From an uncultured Actinomyces sp. (GTDB lineage: Bacteria; Actinomycetota; Actinomycetes; Actinomycetales; Actinomycetaceae): a stretch of 64,000 bases of DNA. The notes under the pieces are model-generated. The model worked only from the letters and a program-made list of their open reading frames with translations, searched no databases and was not told the origin of the DNA. Positions 1 to 9,300 of this stretch are shown here, in pieces; position 1 is the first letter of the stretch; each line of letters begins with the position of its first letter. The stretch covers positions 1 through 64,000 of the forward strand of contig URAS01000009.1 of assembly GCA_900545825.1 (NCBI GenBank), in the 5' to 3' direction. A program made the translations under genes and the position numbers.

Positions 1-81
1 CAGGCCACACCACACCCCCTAACCACCCTCACCACCCAATAACCAAACAACAATGGCTCACAGCCACTTGACACCCATCGC

Positions 82-117
82 AACGTGACCTTTCTGGACA
101 GAACGATCACGTTCACG
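82..117. repeat. Intergenic palindrome, partial copy A
   Basis: Matches the second half of the compound palindromic repeat found at 512-594, 10548-10629, 40068-40150 and 50562-50645. An AACGTGA arm is followed by a spacer containing GGACAGAA and then by a GATCACGTTCACGG arm. The first, tight hairpin of the compound unit is absent here. It lies beyond the 3' end of the small peptide gene. Bases 1-81 hold no recognisable gene. Confidence 0.7.
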
Positions 118-145
118 GCGAGAGGGCGCCGCGCCCCACGCGAAA

Positions 146-173
146 CCGGCGGGGCCCCGAAGGACCCCGCCGG
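146..173 (-). terminator. GC-rich hairpin after the small peptide gene
   Basis: A perfect 9-bp stem (CCGGCGGGG at 146-154 pairing with CCCCGCCGG at 165-173) with a 10-nt loop lies 22 bases after the stop codon of the peptide gene at 196-294. No clear T-run follows on the minus strand, so it may stop transcription weakly or protect the 3' end. Confidence 0.55.
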
Positions 174-195
174 CCTGAGTGATGCGAACTCGGAA

Positions 196-294
196 CTACT
201 TGGCGTTCGTGTCGTCGCCCGGGACCGAGTTGAAGATGCTCTTGATGTAGTCGATGACCTTCTTGACCAGATCAATGATCTTGCTGAAATCCAT
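196..294 (-). CDS. Short amphipathic peptide, 32 residues
   Basis: An ATG at 294 is preceded by a perfect AGGAGG six bases upstream (301-306 on the minus strand). The frame runs 32 codons to a TAG at 196. Residues 2-21 form a strongly amphipathic helix: I, L, V, Y and F recur at i, i+3/4 spacing, with K and D on the other face (begins MDFSKIIDLVKKVIDYIK). The last third (SVPGDDTNAK) is polar and probably disordered. There is no signal peptide and no cysteine. A GC-rich hairpin follows the stop. Size and helix pattern recall leaderless bacteriocins, phenol-soluble modulins and small mycolate-membrane porins, but I recognise no family. The strong ribosome binding site and terminator argue for a real gene; the function is unknown. 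Confidence 0.72.
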   Translation of the reverse strand: MDFSKIIDLVKKVIDYIKSIFNSVPGDDTNAK

Positions 295-381
295 GCTTTT
301 CCTCCTGTCGGTCGGCCTGTGGGCCGTGTCGTTTTTCCTGGCAAGCCGGGGTCTGGAAGGGACCGTGACCTCGGCTACAGC

Positions 382-407
382 ACCTACGCTAACGAGCCAG
401 TTGTCAA
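382..407 (-). promoter_or_regulatory. Candidate promoter of the small peptide gene
   Basis: On the minus strand a perfect TTGACA (402-407) is followed after about 14 bases by GTAGGT (382-387). The spacing is short and the -10 box poor. It would give a leader of roughly 80 bases for the peptide gene at 294. The rest of 295-602 holds palindrome B and no gene I can support. Confidence 0.35.
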
Positions 408-511
408 AGGTAAACAGTTCCTCAAGGCCCTTTCATATGGGACGCGTCTCAGCGTTCCGGTAACTGGATACCAGGTCGGAGGCCATTTCGGACGCATCCG
501 CCCGCCCTCGG

Positions 512-594
512 TCAACGTGATCAAAAAGAGCCACGTTCACCGGTTTAGGCCCATGAACGTGATGGTTCTGTCCAGAAGGATCACGTTCACGGGG
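512..594. repeat. Compound intergenic palindrome, copy B
   Basis: The first hairpin has arms TCAACGTGATC and CCACGTTCAC around an A-rich centre (512-540). It is followed by CGGTTTAGGCCCATG and a second wider arm pair, GAACGTGAT and GATCACGTTCACGG (554-594), separated by a spacer containing TCCAGAA. It lies just downstream of the permease gene stop at 603. The spacer CGGTTTAGGCCC also appears in the copy at 50562. Confidence 0.85.
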
Positions 595-602
595 CGGCGG
601 GC

Positions 603-1487
603 CTAGCCCTTGACGGCGCCCTCTTCGACGCCGCGGAAGAAGAACCGCTGCATCGTCGAGAAAATGATGATGATCGGGATCAGCGCGATGATCGTCCCGG
701 CCGCGACGACCCGCGGATTCTGGCCGAAATTCGACTGCAAGTACTGCATGCCGACGGTCAGCGTGTACTTGTCGGGATCGGACAGGACGACCAACGGCCA
801 CAGGAAGTCGTCCCACGCGCCGATGAAGCTGAAGAGGGCGACGACACTCACCATGCCGCGGACGTTCGGCCACACGACGTAGCGGATCCGTTGCCACGTC
901 GTCGCGCCGTCGATGATCGCGGCGTCGAGGATTTCCTTGGGGATCGACCGACACGACACGGCCATCAAGAGGACGTTCATCGCGCCGATCGCGCCGGGCA
1001 GCCACACGCCGATCAGCGTGTTGTCGACGCCCAGCGCCTTGATCGTCATGTACTGGCTGGTCAGCGTCACTTCGCCGGGCAGCAGCAGGGTCGACAGGAA
1101 GATCCCGATGACGACCTTCTTGAACCGAAAGTCCATGCAGGCGATCGCGTAGCCCGCCAGCGTACAGAACACGGCGTTCGTGATGACCGTGGCGATGGCG
1201 ACCTCGAGGGAGTGGAGGCCGTAATTCCAGATCGGGACGGTGCGGGCGACCTCGGCGAAGTTCGCCATCGTCGGCGCGTCCGGGATGATGCGCGGCGGGA
1301 ACTGGTAGATGTCCTCGGTCGCGCCCTTGAACGCCGTCGAAAGCTGCCAGATGAACGGCCCCACGGCGAGGATGAAGATGACGACGAGGAGGACGTACTT
1401 GGCGATGAAGCCCGCGGGCGTCACGTGCTCGTAGGGCGCCGACCCGCGCTCGTACCACTTTTCTTTGGCGACCGCCTGGTGGCTCAT
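603..1487 (-). CDS. Carbohydrate ABC transporter permease, MalG type
   Basis: A 294-residue inner-membrane permease of the CUT1 sugar family. Six hydrophobic segments are visible, the first at about residues 30-52. The EAA loop that contacts the ATPase is near residues 185-205 (EILDAAIIDGATTWQRIRYV, with the usual E-A-A-x-x-D-G-A pattern). The ATG overlaps the stop of the upstream permease gene by four bases (ATGA), and GGAGG precedes it. It is the last gene of the six-gene glycan operon. The operon has no ATPase gene; the MsiK-type protein at 50865-52001 is the likely partner. The exact sugar is not known; the neighbouring glycosidases suggest manno-oligosaccharides or N-glycan fragments. 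Confidence 0.93.
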   Translation of the reverse strand: MSHQAVAKEKWYERGSAPYEHVTPAGFIAKYVLLVVIFILAVGPFIWQLSTAFKGATEDIYQFPPRIIPDAPTMANFAEVARTVPIWNYGLHSLEVAIATVITNAVFCTLAGYAIACMDFRFKKVVIGIFLSTLLLPGEVTLTSQYMTIKALGVDNTLIGVWLPGAIGAMNVLLMAVSCRSIPKEILDAAIIDGATTWQRIRYVVWPNVRGMVSVVALFSFIGAWDDFLWPLVVLSDPDKYTLTVGMQYLQSNFGQNPRVVAAGTIIALIPIIIIFSTMQRFFFRGVEEGAVKG

Positions 1488-2476
1488 GACGCACCTCCCA
1501 CACTTGCGGCGCTGGCGGGCGCGACGACCGCCGCCTCCTGCGCGCCCGCTTCCGCGAGCGCCGCCTTCTTTGCGGCCTTGCGCTCGCGCCGTTTCTCAGT
1601 GCGCTCCTGGCCGCCGTAGTTCATGTAGGCGACGAGCAGCAGCGGGCCCACCGTGAGGACGAAGAGGGCGACCGACAGCGCCGACGCGTACCCGAGGTTG
1701 CCGTTGAGGCCCGACCCCGTGCGCTGGATGAGCATGACGATCGACTGCGCGCGCCCTCCGGGGCCGCCGGTGCCGCCGGAGAGGACGTACAGCTCGGAGA
1801 ACACGCGGATCGCCGACACACAGATGAGGGCGGAGACGAGGATCATCGCCCCGCGCACCTGCGGGATGATGACCGACACGAACCGCCGCCACCAGCCGGC
1901 GCCGTCGAGGGTGGCGGCCTCGGCGATGTCGCGCCCCATGTTCGCGAGCGCCGCGAGGTAGACGACCATGTAGTAGCCCAGGCCCTTCCACACCGTCAGC
2001 AGGATCGCGCAGAAAATGAGCTTCCACTGGTCGACGAGGAAGTTAATCGGCCGGTCGGTCCACCCCAACATCTGCAGCGACTCGTTGATAATGCCGCGCG
2101 AATTAAACAGCCACGACCAGATAATTCCCACGACGACGACAGACGCGACGACGGGGAAATAGTAGGCCGTGCGGAAAAAGCCGATGCCCGGAATGTTTTT
2201 GTGGACGAGCAGCGCGAGCAGCAGCGGGAGGATCGCCAGCAGCGGCACGCAGACGACGACGTAGACCGCGCTGACGAGGATTGTCGACGCAAATTGCGGG
2301 TCGTGAAACATCTTCACGTAATTCTCGAATGCGACGAATTGGTACGACCTCAACGGTCGCGCATTCGTGAACGACAAGACGATGGTGTTAATGAATGGCC
2401 ACAGGGCAAACACCAACACCCACAGCACGGCCGGCCCTACTAATAGATAGGGTGTAAACCATTTATGTGGTCTCAC
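1484..2476 (-). CDS. Carbohydrate ABC transporter permease, MalF type
   Basis: A 330-residue CUT1 permease. An N-terminal transmembrane helix (residues 8-30, YLLVGPAVLWVLVFALW) is followed by five more, with an EAA loop near residues 205-225 (DIAEAATLDGAGWWRRFVSV). I chose the GTG at 2476 because AGGAGG lies eight bases upstream; a GTG at 2485 would overlap that ribosome binding site. The C-terminus is a charged KKAALAEAG-type tail. It overlaps the next permease gene by four bases and follows the binding-protein gene after 33 bases. The two permeases should form the heterodimeric channel. Confidence 0.92.
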   Translation of the reverse strand: MRPHKWFTPYLLVGPAVLWVLVFALWPFINTIVLSFTNARPLRSYQFVAFENYVKMFHDPQFASTILVSAVYVVVCVPLLAILPLLLALLVHKNIPGIGFFRTAYYFPVVASVVVVGIIWSWLFNSRGIINESLQMLGWTDRPINFLVDQWKLIFCAILLTVWKGLGYYMVVYLAALANMGRDIAEAATLDGAGWWRRFVSVIIPQVRGAMILVSALICVSAIRVFSELYVLSGGTGGPGGRAQSIVMLIQRTGSGLNGNLGYASALSVALFVLTVGPLLLVAYMNYGGQERTEKRRERKAAKKAALAEAGAQEAAVVAPASAASVGGAS

Positions 2477-2509
2477 GACCCGCACCTCCTTTGCGTCAGC
2501 GACACCGAT

Positions 2510-3823
2510 TTAGGAGTCGATGTCCTTCATCATGTCGTTGCACTTCTTTTGTGCGTCCTCGAGGGCGGCCTTCGGGTCCTTCTTGCCCTGCATCGCGAGC
2601 GCCATTTCCTGCTGGACCGCGGTCTTCATGTCGTTCGACATCTCGAGCGGGTAGAGCAGCTTCGCGCGCTGGATCGTCTTGGCCGACGCCTTGACGGCCT
2701 CCTTCATCAGCGGCGTGTCGTCACTCGCGATGAAGTCCTCGGGGTTCTTGTTGCCGGCCTTGGTGCCGGGCAGGAAGCCCTTGGCCTCCTTGACGAAGTT
2801 CACCTGGTTCTCGTTATTCGTCACAAACTGGGCAAACGCGAGGGCGGCCGCGGCGTGCTTCGAGTTCGCGGACACGGCGATGCCCTGGGCCAGCAGCTGC
2901 GGGGTCTCCCACGGCTCGGTGACCGACACCTTGTCCAGCAGCGTCGGCGCGTCGGTCTTCAGCGACGCGGCGAACGACGGGGTCGACTGGATGTTCGCCA
3001 GCGTGCCCTTGTAGAACGCCTCGTTTGCCGGCTGGCCGTTGTCGACCGAGCTCAGCAGTTCGGCCGGCATAGCGCCCTTCTGGTAGAGGTCGGCCCATTC
3101 CTTGAGCAGCTTCTCGGAATCGGCGTTTGCGAAGGTGAACTGGCGTTTCTGCTCGTCGAAGATCTTGATGCCGCGCGACGCGAAGAACCCGACGTTCGGC
3201 ACGGTGTTGAGGAGGGCGACGTTCTTGTCGGCCGCCTGCGCCGCCTGCTTGAGGTACTCGTCGTCGTTCGTCGGCGGCTTGTTCGGGTCGAGGCCGGCCT
3301 TCGTCAGGGCGTCCTTGTTCCAGTAGTTCGTCACGACACCCAGGTACCACGGGTACGCGTACGTGCCGTCGAGCCCGTGGTACTGGTACGCCTTGAGGCC
3401 GCCGTCGACGTAGCTGTCGAGGGCCTTGTCGTCGGCCTTCTTGAGGTCCAGCAGCTTGTTGGCGTGCGCCAGCGTGAGGGCGTACTCCGGCGGGACGTTG
3501 ACGACGTCGGGCAGTTCGCCCGCATTCGCCTGCTGCAGCAGCTTGTCGGCGTAGCCGTCACCCGGCTGGTCCATCCACTTGACCGTGACCTTGGGGTTCT
3601 GCTTTTCGAAATCCTTGATGAGGTTCTCGAAATACGGCGTGAAGCGGTCGTTCTTCAGCGACCACGTCTGGAAGGTGATCTGACCCTCCACCTTGCCGTC
3701 CTTGACGGTCGCCGGGTCGACGCCGGCGTCCTTGTCGGAGCCGCCCGCGCATCCGGCGAGGAACGCGACGCTCAGCGTCGCCACCGAACACAGCGCCGCA
3801 GCTTTGCGAACCACACTGTTCAT
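2510..3823 (-). CDS. Sugar-binding lipoprotein of ABC importer
   Basis: A 437-residue extracellular solute-binding protein (family 1). The signal peptide ends in a lipobox (AFLAGC, cysteine at about residue 25), followed by GGSDKD, so the mature protein is lipid-anchored outside the membrane. Residues 50-430 show the typical two-lobe pattern, with LIKDFEKQNPKVTVKW near the start and a W-rich ligand region. I chose the ATG at 3823 because AAAGGA sits nine bases upstream and the lipoprotein signal starts there; an in-frame start at 3850 would add nine polar residues. It begins one base after the hexosaminidase gene ends, so it is co-transcribed with the glycosidases. Confidence 0.94.
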   Translation of the reverse strand: MNSVVRKAAALCSVATLSVAFLAGCAGGSDKDAGVDPATVKDGKVEGQITFQTWSLKNDRFTPYFENLIKDFEKQNPKVTVKWMDQPGDGYADKLLQQANAGELPDVVNVPPEYALTLAHANKLLDLKKADDKALDSYVDGGLKAYQYHGLDGTYAYPWYLGVVTNYWNKDALTKAGLDPNKPPTNDDEYLKQAAQAADKNVALLNTVPNVGFFASRGIKIFDEQKRQFTFANADSEKLLKEWADLYQKGAMPAELLSSVDNGQPANEAFYKGTLANIQSTPSFAASLKTDAPTLLDKVSVTEPWETPQLLAQGIAVSANSKHAAAALAFAQFVTNNENQVNFVKEAKGFLPGTKAGNKNPEDFIASDDTPLMKEAVKASAKTIQRAKLLYPLEMSNDMKTAVQQEMALAMQGKKDPKAALEDAQKKCNDMMKDIDS

Positions 3824-3824
3824 C

Positions 3825-5135
3825 TCATCGTGTCCTTTCTTGGTTGTCACGAAACACAGGGGAAATCATGGCGGCGGCCTCGTCGGTCAAGGCCGCCAGG
3901 GGACGATGCCGGCCGACCGGCCACAGCACCGCCCCGTAGGTATAGAGGGGTTCCCGCACGAGGGCGACGACCTCGTCGCCGGCCAGCGCGTCCGGGTGGT
4001 CGCACCAGATCGAGAAGCAGGCCCCGGCGGGATCGAGCCTGGTCGCGCCCACTTTGTCGGGGAACGCAGCGGGGTCGAAGCGCTGCCAGACGCTCTGTGC
4101 GGTCGGCAGGCGGTTGTCGGGATCGTTCTTGAGGACGAAGTACAGGGCCTCGCCGTCCCAGTTGACCAGGCGATACCCGGCGGCGGCCAGGTCGGCGGGC
4201 GGGGCCATGTGCGCGCCCCAGCGGGTCCAGTAGTGGACGGTGGCGCGCCGGTCGAGGTCGACGACGCGGCGGCCGCGGATCCCGTCATTGTAGACGCCGG
4301 CGGCGATCCCGCGGGCGGCCAGCCGGTCGATCGTGTCGTTGAGGAACGCGATCCACACGTCGTTTTCGCCGGCTTCGGCCCCGAAACGCCGCTTGGCCTC
4401 GGCTTCCAGCACGGGGACGCCCTCGCCGAAGTCGAGGAATTCGTCGCCGCCGATCGTCACCTCGTCGGCGTCGAAGATGTCGATGACCTCGTCCAGCAGG
4501 TCCCACACGAGGGCTGTGGCGCGCGGGTTGAGGATGTCGAGGGCGCCGGGGTACGTCCGCGAGCCGTCGGCCAGCGCGGCCCACGGGTTCGCCTCGAGGA
4601 CGCCGCCCAGGTGGCCGGGCATGTCGAAGCCGGGGACGATCCGAATCCCCAGGTCGGCAGCGGTTTCGCGCAGGCGGCGGACGTCGGCGATCGTCAGGTG
4701 GTCGGGCGCGACGACCTCCGGGTGGCGGCGCGACTCCAGGCGGTAACCCAGAGTTTCCGAGATGTGGAGGTTGAGGACGTTCAGCCGGGCCCACGCCATC
4801 ATCCGCAGCAGGTCCTCCAGCTGGTCGGGCGTGAAGTACTTGCGGCCGGCGTCGACGTGGAGGGCGCGGTGGCCAAGCGGCGGCGTGTGGCGGCCGACGG
4901 TGACCGGCAGGTTCGCGTGCAGCTCGGCGGCGACCTGCGCACACCCGGCCGCGACGCCGGCGGGCGTGTCGGCGCGGACCGCGAGCGCGAACCCGCCGAC
5001 CTCGGCGCTGCCGGGCGTGGTGGGGTCGGCGGGGTCGCGTTCGACGACATATCCCCTGGTGACGGCTGGGTCGGGGACGATTCGGACGCCGAGGGCGCGG
5101 GCGGCGTCGAGGGGCGAGACGATGGACGTGCTCAT
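3825..5135 (-). CDS. Beta-N-acetylhexosaminidase-like protein, GH20
   Basis: A 436-residue protein without signal peptide, so probably cytoplasmic. Residues 1-90 match a GH20 N-terminal domain, and the (beta/alpha)8 barrel follows (HVDAGRKYFTPDQLEDLLR, then LNVLNLHISETLGYRLE). The catalytic Asp-Glu pair characteristic of the family is visible in TIGGDEF near residue 230, and PGFDMPGH provides the conserved barrel strand. Family 20 enzymes remove terminal GlcNAc or GalNAc by substrate-assisted catalysis. The ATG at 5135 overlaps the upstream stop (ATGA); the open frame extends further upstream but that part is Arg/Pro-rich shadow. Being between a mannosidase and the importer suggests trimming of imported N-glycan-type oligosaccharides. 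Confidence 0.88.
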   Translation of the reverse strand: MSTSIVSPLDAARALGVRIVPDPAVTRGYVVERDPADPTTPGSAEVGGFALAVRADTPAGVAAGCAQVAAELHANLPVTVGRHTPPLGHRALHVDAGRKYFTPDQLEDLLRMMAWARLNVLNLHISETLGYRLESRRHPEVVAPDHLTIADVRRLRETAADLGIRIVPGFDMPGHLGGVLEANPWAALADGSRTYPGALDILNPRATALVWDLLDEVIDIFDADEVTIGGDEFLDFGEGVPVLEAEAKRRFGAEAGENDVWIAFLNDTIDRLAARGIAAGVYNDGIRGRRVVDLDRRATVHYWTRWGAHMAPPADLAAAGYRLVNWDGEALYFVLKNDPDNRLPTAQSVWQRFDPAAFPDKVGATRLDPAGACFSIWCDHPDALAGDEVVALVREPLYTYGAVLWPVGRHRPLAALTDEAAAMISPVFRDNQERTR

Positions 5136-6313
5136 GCGCGGTCCTCCTGGACGGAAAGGGTCAGCGGCGCGCCGTCGGCGATCGCCTGCGCCCACCGGGC
5201 AAACAGGGCACCATCTGCGCGGACGGCCTCGCGGGCGCCCTCGGCGTCGGGGGCGGGGATAGTCAGCGGCTCGCGGCCGGCGGCCGGGAGGGCGCGGGCG
5301 CCGGCGCGCATGTCGGCGGCCCACTGGGCGAGGGCGCGGCCGGTCGGCTTGACGCGGCCGGCGGAGTCGATGAGGCCGAGGTCGTATTCGACGGCCGGGA
5401 AATCCGCCAGCTCGCGGGAAACGTCGTGCGAGCACCACCACGTGACGGCCTCAAGTTCGGGCACACTCGCCGCGTGGTCGAGGGTGGCGAGGAGGAAGTC
5501 GGGGGCCGCGTCGGGGCTTAAGTAGTTGAGCGGCGCGCCGACCTCCTGCAGCCACAGCGGGCGCGGCGTGCCGAGCGCGGCAGCCCACGCGCGGACGAGT
5601 TCCAGCAGGTAGCGGGCGAACAGCGGCAGCCGCGGGTGGTCGGCGCCGAGCGCCGGGCCCAGGCGGCCGAAGATCCACGAGTGGACGGTGATGACGTCGC
5701 CGCGGGTCAGGCCGACCCGGGGCGTGAACGGATGCGTGGGGTCGAAGAGGAGGTCGTCGTCATAGCTCAGCGTGTGCGTTCCCGCAGGCCACGCGGCCTT
5801 TGCCTCGCCCAGGAGGGCGTCGACCCACGCCGCGGCGCCGGCCTCGTCGAGGGCGGCGGGGTGCGGGTGGCGCTCGGCGGCGAACTGGATGAATTCGTTG
5901 CCCAGGCTGAGGCCGTCGACGCCCTCGATTCCGCGCAATTCCCCAGCCAGGGTGCGGATCAAGTCGCGCTGCGCCGCGACGACCTCGGGATCGGTGAAGA
6001 CGTTGCGCGCGTGCCACGACAAGACCCACGACGGCAGGAAGTCGAAGCTCGACAGGTGCCCCTGGAGGACGTCGACGCTGACGCGTAGGCCCTGGTCGCG
6101 CGCAGTTTCAACGACCGTGAGGACGTCGCGCACCGCGTCCGGCGACACGAGGGCGCGGTTGGGCTGCAGCAGCGCCCACAGCGGGAAGATCCGCACGTGG
6201 TCGAGGCCCAGGTCGGCGATCTGCGCGAGGTCGTCGCGCACCGCCTGCGGGTCCAGGTGGCCCCACTGGTAAAACCACTGCGACCTGGGCACATAGTTGA
6301 CGCCGACGCGCAT
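5132..6313 (-). CDS. Clan GH-A glycoside hydrolase, GH5-like
   Basis: A 393-residue putative retaining glycosidase. The barrel begins MRVGVNYVPRSQWFYQW and contains the clan GH-A acid/base strand end (DGLSLGNEF, Asn-Glu, about residue 145) and a later nucleophile strand (PLWLQEVGAP, Glu near residue 255). A W-W pair follows (AVTWWCSHD). There is no signal peptide. Its ATG shares one base with the stop of the mannosidase gene (TAATG), so translation is coupled. Beta-mannosidase or beta-mannanase activity is plausible from context, but the subfamily cannot be set by eye. Confidence 0.8.
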   Translation of the reverse strand: MRVGVNYVPRSQWFYQWGHLDPQAVRDDLAQIADLGLDHVRIFPLWALLQPNRALVSPDAVRDVLTVVETARDQGLRVSVDVLQGHLSSFDFLPSWVLSWHARNVFTDPEVVAAQRDLIRTLAGELRGIEGVDGLSLGNEFIQFAAERHPHPAALDEAGAAAWVDALLGEAKAAWPAGTHTLSYDDDLLFDPTHPFTPRVGLTRGDVITVHSWIFGRLGPALGADHPRLPLFARYLLELVRAWAAALGTPRPLWLQEVGAPLNYLSPDAAPDFLLATLDHAASVPELEAVTWWCSHDVSRELADFPAVEYDLGLIDSAGRVKPTGRALAQWAADMRAGARALPAAGREPLTIPAPDAEGAREAVRADGALFARWAQAIADGAPLTLSVQEDRA

Positions 6314-9300
6314 TACGGCCTCACCCGCAACGTGACGATCTGGAAGGGATGGACCTCGCAGGTGACGTCAGCGCCGTCGACCTCCAGGGTCGGCAGCTCG
6401 GCGGGCGCGTCGGTGCCTTCGAGGAGGTCGCACGCGGTGACCTCGCGCGGCGCCGAGCCCAGGCGGACGTGGGCGCGCCGGCGGGTCCCGTCGGGTTCGT
6501 AGCCGCGGATGATGACGTCGCCACTGCGATCCTCCGCGAGCTTGACGGCCTCGATCACCAGGCCCGAAACCTCCGCGACCAGCGGGGTCACGGGATCGCC
6601 ACCCGCCGCGTCGCCCTCCGCAGGAGCGCCGGCGCTCATGCGGCGCACGGGCAGGTCGAGGCGGTAGGCCGCCTGCCGGGTGGCCTCGAGGTCGGCGCCG
6701 GGCACCACCGAGAAGCGGCGGACGTGGACGCCCTCGTCGGTGTGGGGGTCGGGGTAGACGGGCGCGCGCAGCAGCGACGCCGAGATCACGGCAAACGTGC
6801 CGCCACCTGGGCGTTCGGCGCGCTCGTGCGACCAGCCGTAGGTGCCGGAGTTCGCGATGCCGACGCCCCAGCCGGGCTCGCCGACGTGAACCCAGCGGTG
6901 CGAGCACACCTCAAACTTGTTGGACTCCCACGTCGTGTTGTCGTGGATCGGGCGTGTGTGGTGGCCCATCTGGGTCTCGTAGGTCGCGTGGTCGGTGTGC
7001 ACGTCGATCGGCAGGCGACACTTGAGGAGCTTTTCCTTTTCGTGCCAGTCGACGTCGACGCGCACGTCCAGCCCCGTCCCGCCGGGCGCCAACGTGTAGT
7101 CGATTGTGGCCCGCGAGCGCGAGAACTCCCAGGTCACGCGCACTCCGTCGCTGAGGGCGTCGACCGCGGTCGCGGCCAGAGGGCGGCCGGTGGCGAGGTG
7201 GAATTCGTCGACGTCCCAGGCGTCCCACATGTTGGGGAAGTCCTGGTAGATCCACAGTTCGCCCAGCCTCCCGCCGGGCGCGACCGCGTTGCGGCCGTCG
7301 GGGCCGACCAGCCGCGTCACCGCACCGGACGCGTCGATCTGCACGCTGACCAGGCCGTTCGTCAGGGTGAACGCGTCGCCCTCGCGGGTCAGTGTCACGG
7401 CGTCGCCCTCGCGGGTGGCCTGCCCGGCGCCCAGCGCGGGGACGCCGTCGACCTCATACGGCCCGGCGTTGAAGTCGAGGGCGCACCCGGCCCGGTCGGC
7501 GAGCGCCTGGCAGGCGTCGGCGGTGATCCGGCGCGCCTCGGCGATGACGTTGGCGTGCATCGCCTCGACGTCGCGGTAGACCCACGCGATCGACGTTCCC
7601 GGCAGGATGTCGTGGAATTGGGCCAGCAGCGTGTCGCGCCACAGGGCCTCGAAGCGGTCGTACGGGTACTCGACCAGGCCGGCGGTCGCGGCGGTCGCGG
7701 CCCACAGTTCGGCCTCGCGGAGGGCGGCCTCGGCCTCGCGGTTGCCCAGTTTCGTGCGGGCCTGCGTGGTGGACGTGCCGCGGTGCAGTTCGAGGTAGAG
7801 CTCGCCGACCCACACCGGCGGCTCGGGGTAATCGGCCTTGGCCTGGGCAAAGAAGTGGTCGGGCGTGTCGTGTTCCAGCCGCGGGGCGCCCTCGAGGTCG
7901 GCCAGGCGGCTGGCGCGTTCGAGCATGTCGCGCGTCGGCCCGCCGCCGCCGTCACCGTAGCCGTAGGGCAGCAGCGAGACGCTGGCGCGGCCCTTGTCCT
8001 TGAAGTTCGTCGCCGCGTGATTGACCTGGTGGGGCGTGATTTCGGCGCCGTACGTGTCGACCGGCGGGAAGTGCGTGAAGATCCGCGTCCCGTCGATGCC
8101 CTCCCACCGCAGCGTGTGGTGGGGGAACACGTCGGTCTGGTTCCAGCTGATCTTTTGCGTGAGGAACCATTCGGCGCCGCCCAGCGTCCCGATCTGCGGC
8201 AGCGCCGGCGAGTAGCCGAACGAGTCGGGCAGCCAGATGCCGCGGCAGCGCGTGCCGAGGGCGCGCTCGAAGTAGCGCTGGCCGTAGAGCAGCTGGCGGC
8301 ACAGGGACTCGCCGCCGGGCAGCTGGGCGTCGGGCTCGACCCACATGCCGCCGACCGGCACGATCCGGCCCTTCTTCACCCATTCCTGGAGGCGCGCGAA
8401 GACGTCCGGGGCGTCCTCTTCCAGCCAGGCGACGTGCTGCGCGGCCGGCAGGGCGAACACCATGTCAGCGCCGTCGTCCAGCAGGCGGAGGACGTTGGCG
8501 ATCGTCCGCGTCACCTTGCGGCGGGTCTCGCGCAGCGGCCACAGCCACGCCGAGTCGATGTGCGCATGGCCGACGGCGGTCAGGCGGTGGGCGCCGGGGA
8601 GGGCGGGCCGCGACAGCGCAGGCGCCAAACGCTCCCTGACCTGCGGAGCCGATCCGACGACGTCGTCGAGGTCGAGGGCGTCGAGGGCGTCGTTGACGGC
8701 CAGCGTCAGGCGCAGGCGTTCCTGCGAGCCCTCGGGCATCGTCAAGGCCAACTCGGAGAGGATTTCGACGTCGAATCCCAGCGCGCGGACGTCCTCGTTG
8801 ACGCTGATCAGCTGGGCTTTCGCCAGGCGATAGATGGGGTCGGTGCAGGCGGTGACCTTGTCGCCGTCGGGCGTCACCTGGAACGGCGGGACGCCCAGGA
8901 GCAGCGGGTTCGCGGCGGCCTCGACGTAGACGGTGAAGGTGCCGGTCGCGTCGTCGGGCACGCCGACCCACTGGTTGCGTGGGTTAATCGCCTTGATGAC
9001 GCGGCCGTCGGGCGTGTAGACCAGGCCCTCGCTTTGGAAGCCCGGCGAGTGGTCCTCCCAGCCCAGGTCGATGAGGAGTTCGAGGGGACGCGGCGCGTCC
9101 GCGGGGATGTCGCAGCTCATGCGGAACCACGTGGTTCCCCAGGTGGGGCCCCATTCCCCGCCGATCGGGAAGGGGCGATAGCCGGCCTCGCGGGCGCGGG
9201 CGAACGGCACCGGCTCGCCCTGGCCGGGCACGCCCTCGGGGTCGGTGACGTCCCACGCGGCGACGGTGAGGTCGGCGACGACCTCGTGGTCGTGTGGGCG

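Noticed and set aside
196..294. Naming the peptide as a phenol-soluble modulin or PorA/PorH-type porin
   Set aside because: Only the general amphipathic pattern agrees; no family signature can be shown by eye.
85..606. Plus-strand frame through the peptide gene and palindromes (173 codons)
   Set aside because: Runs through two palindromic repeats and antisense to the peptide gene; no ribosome binding site or motif.
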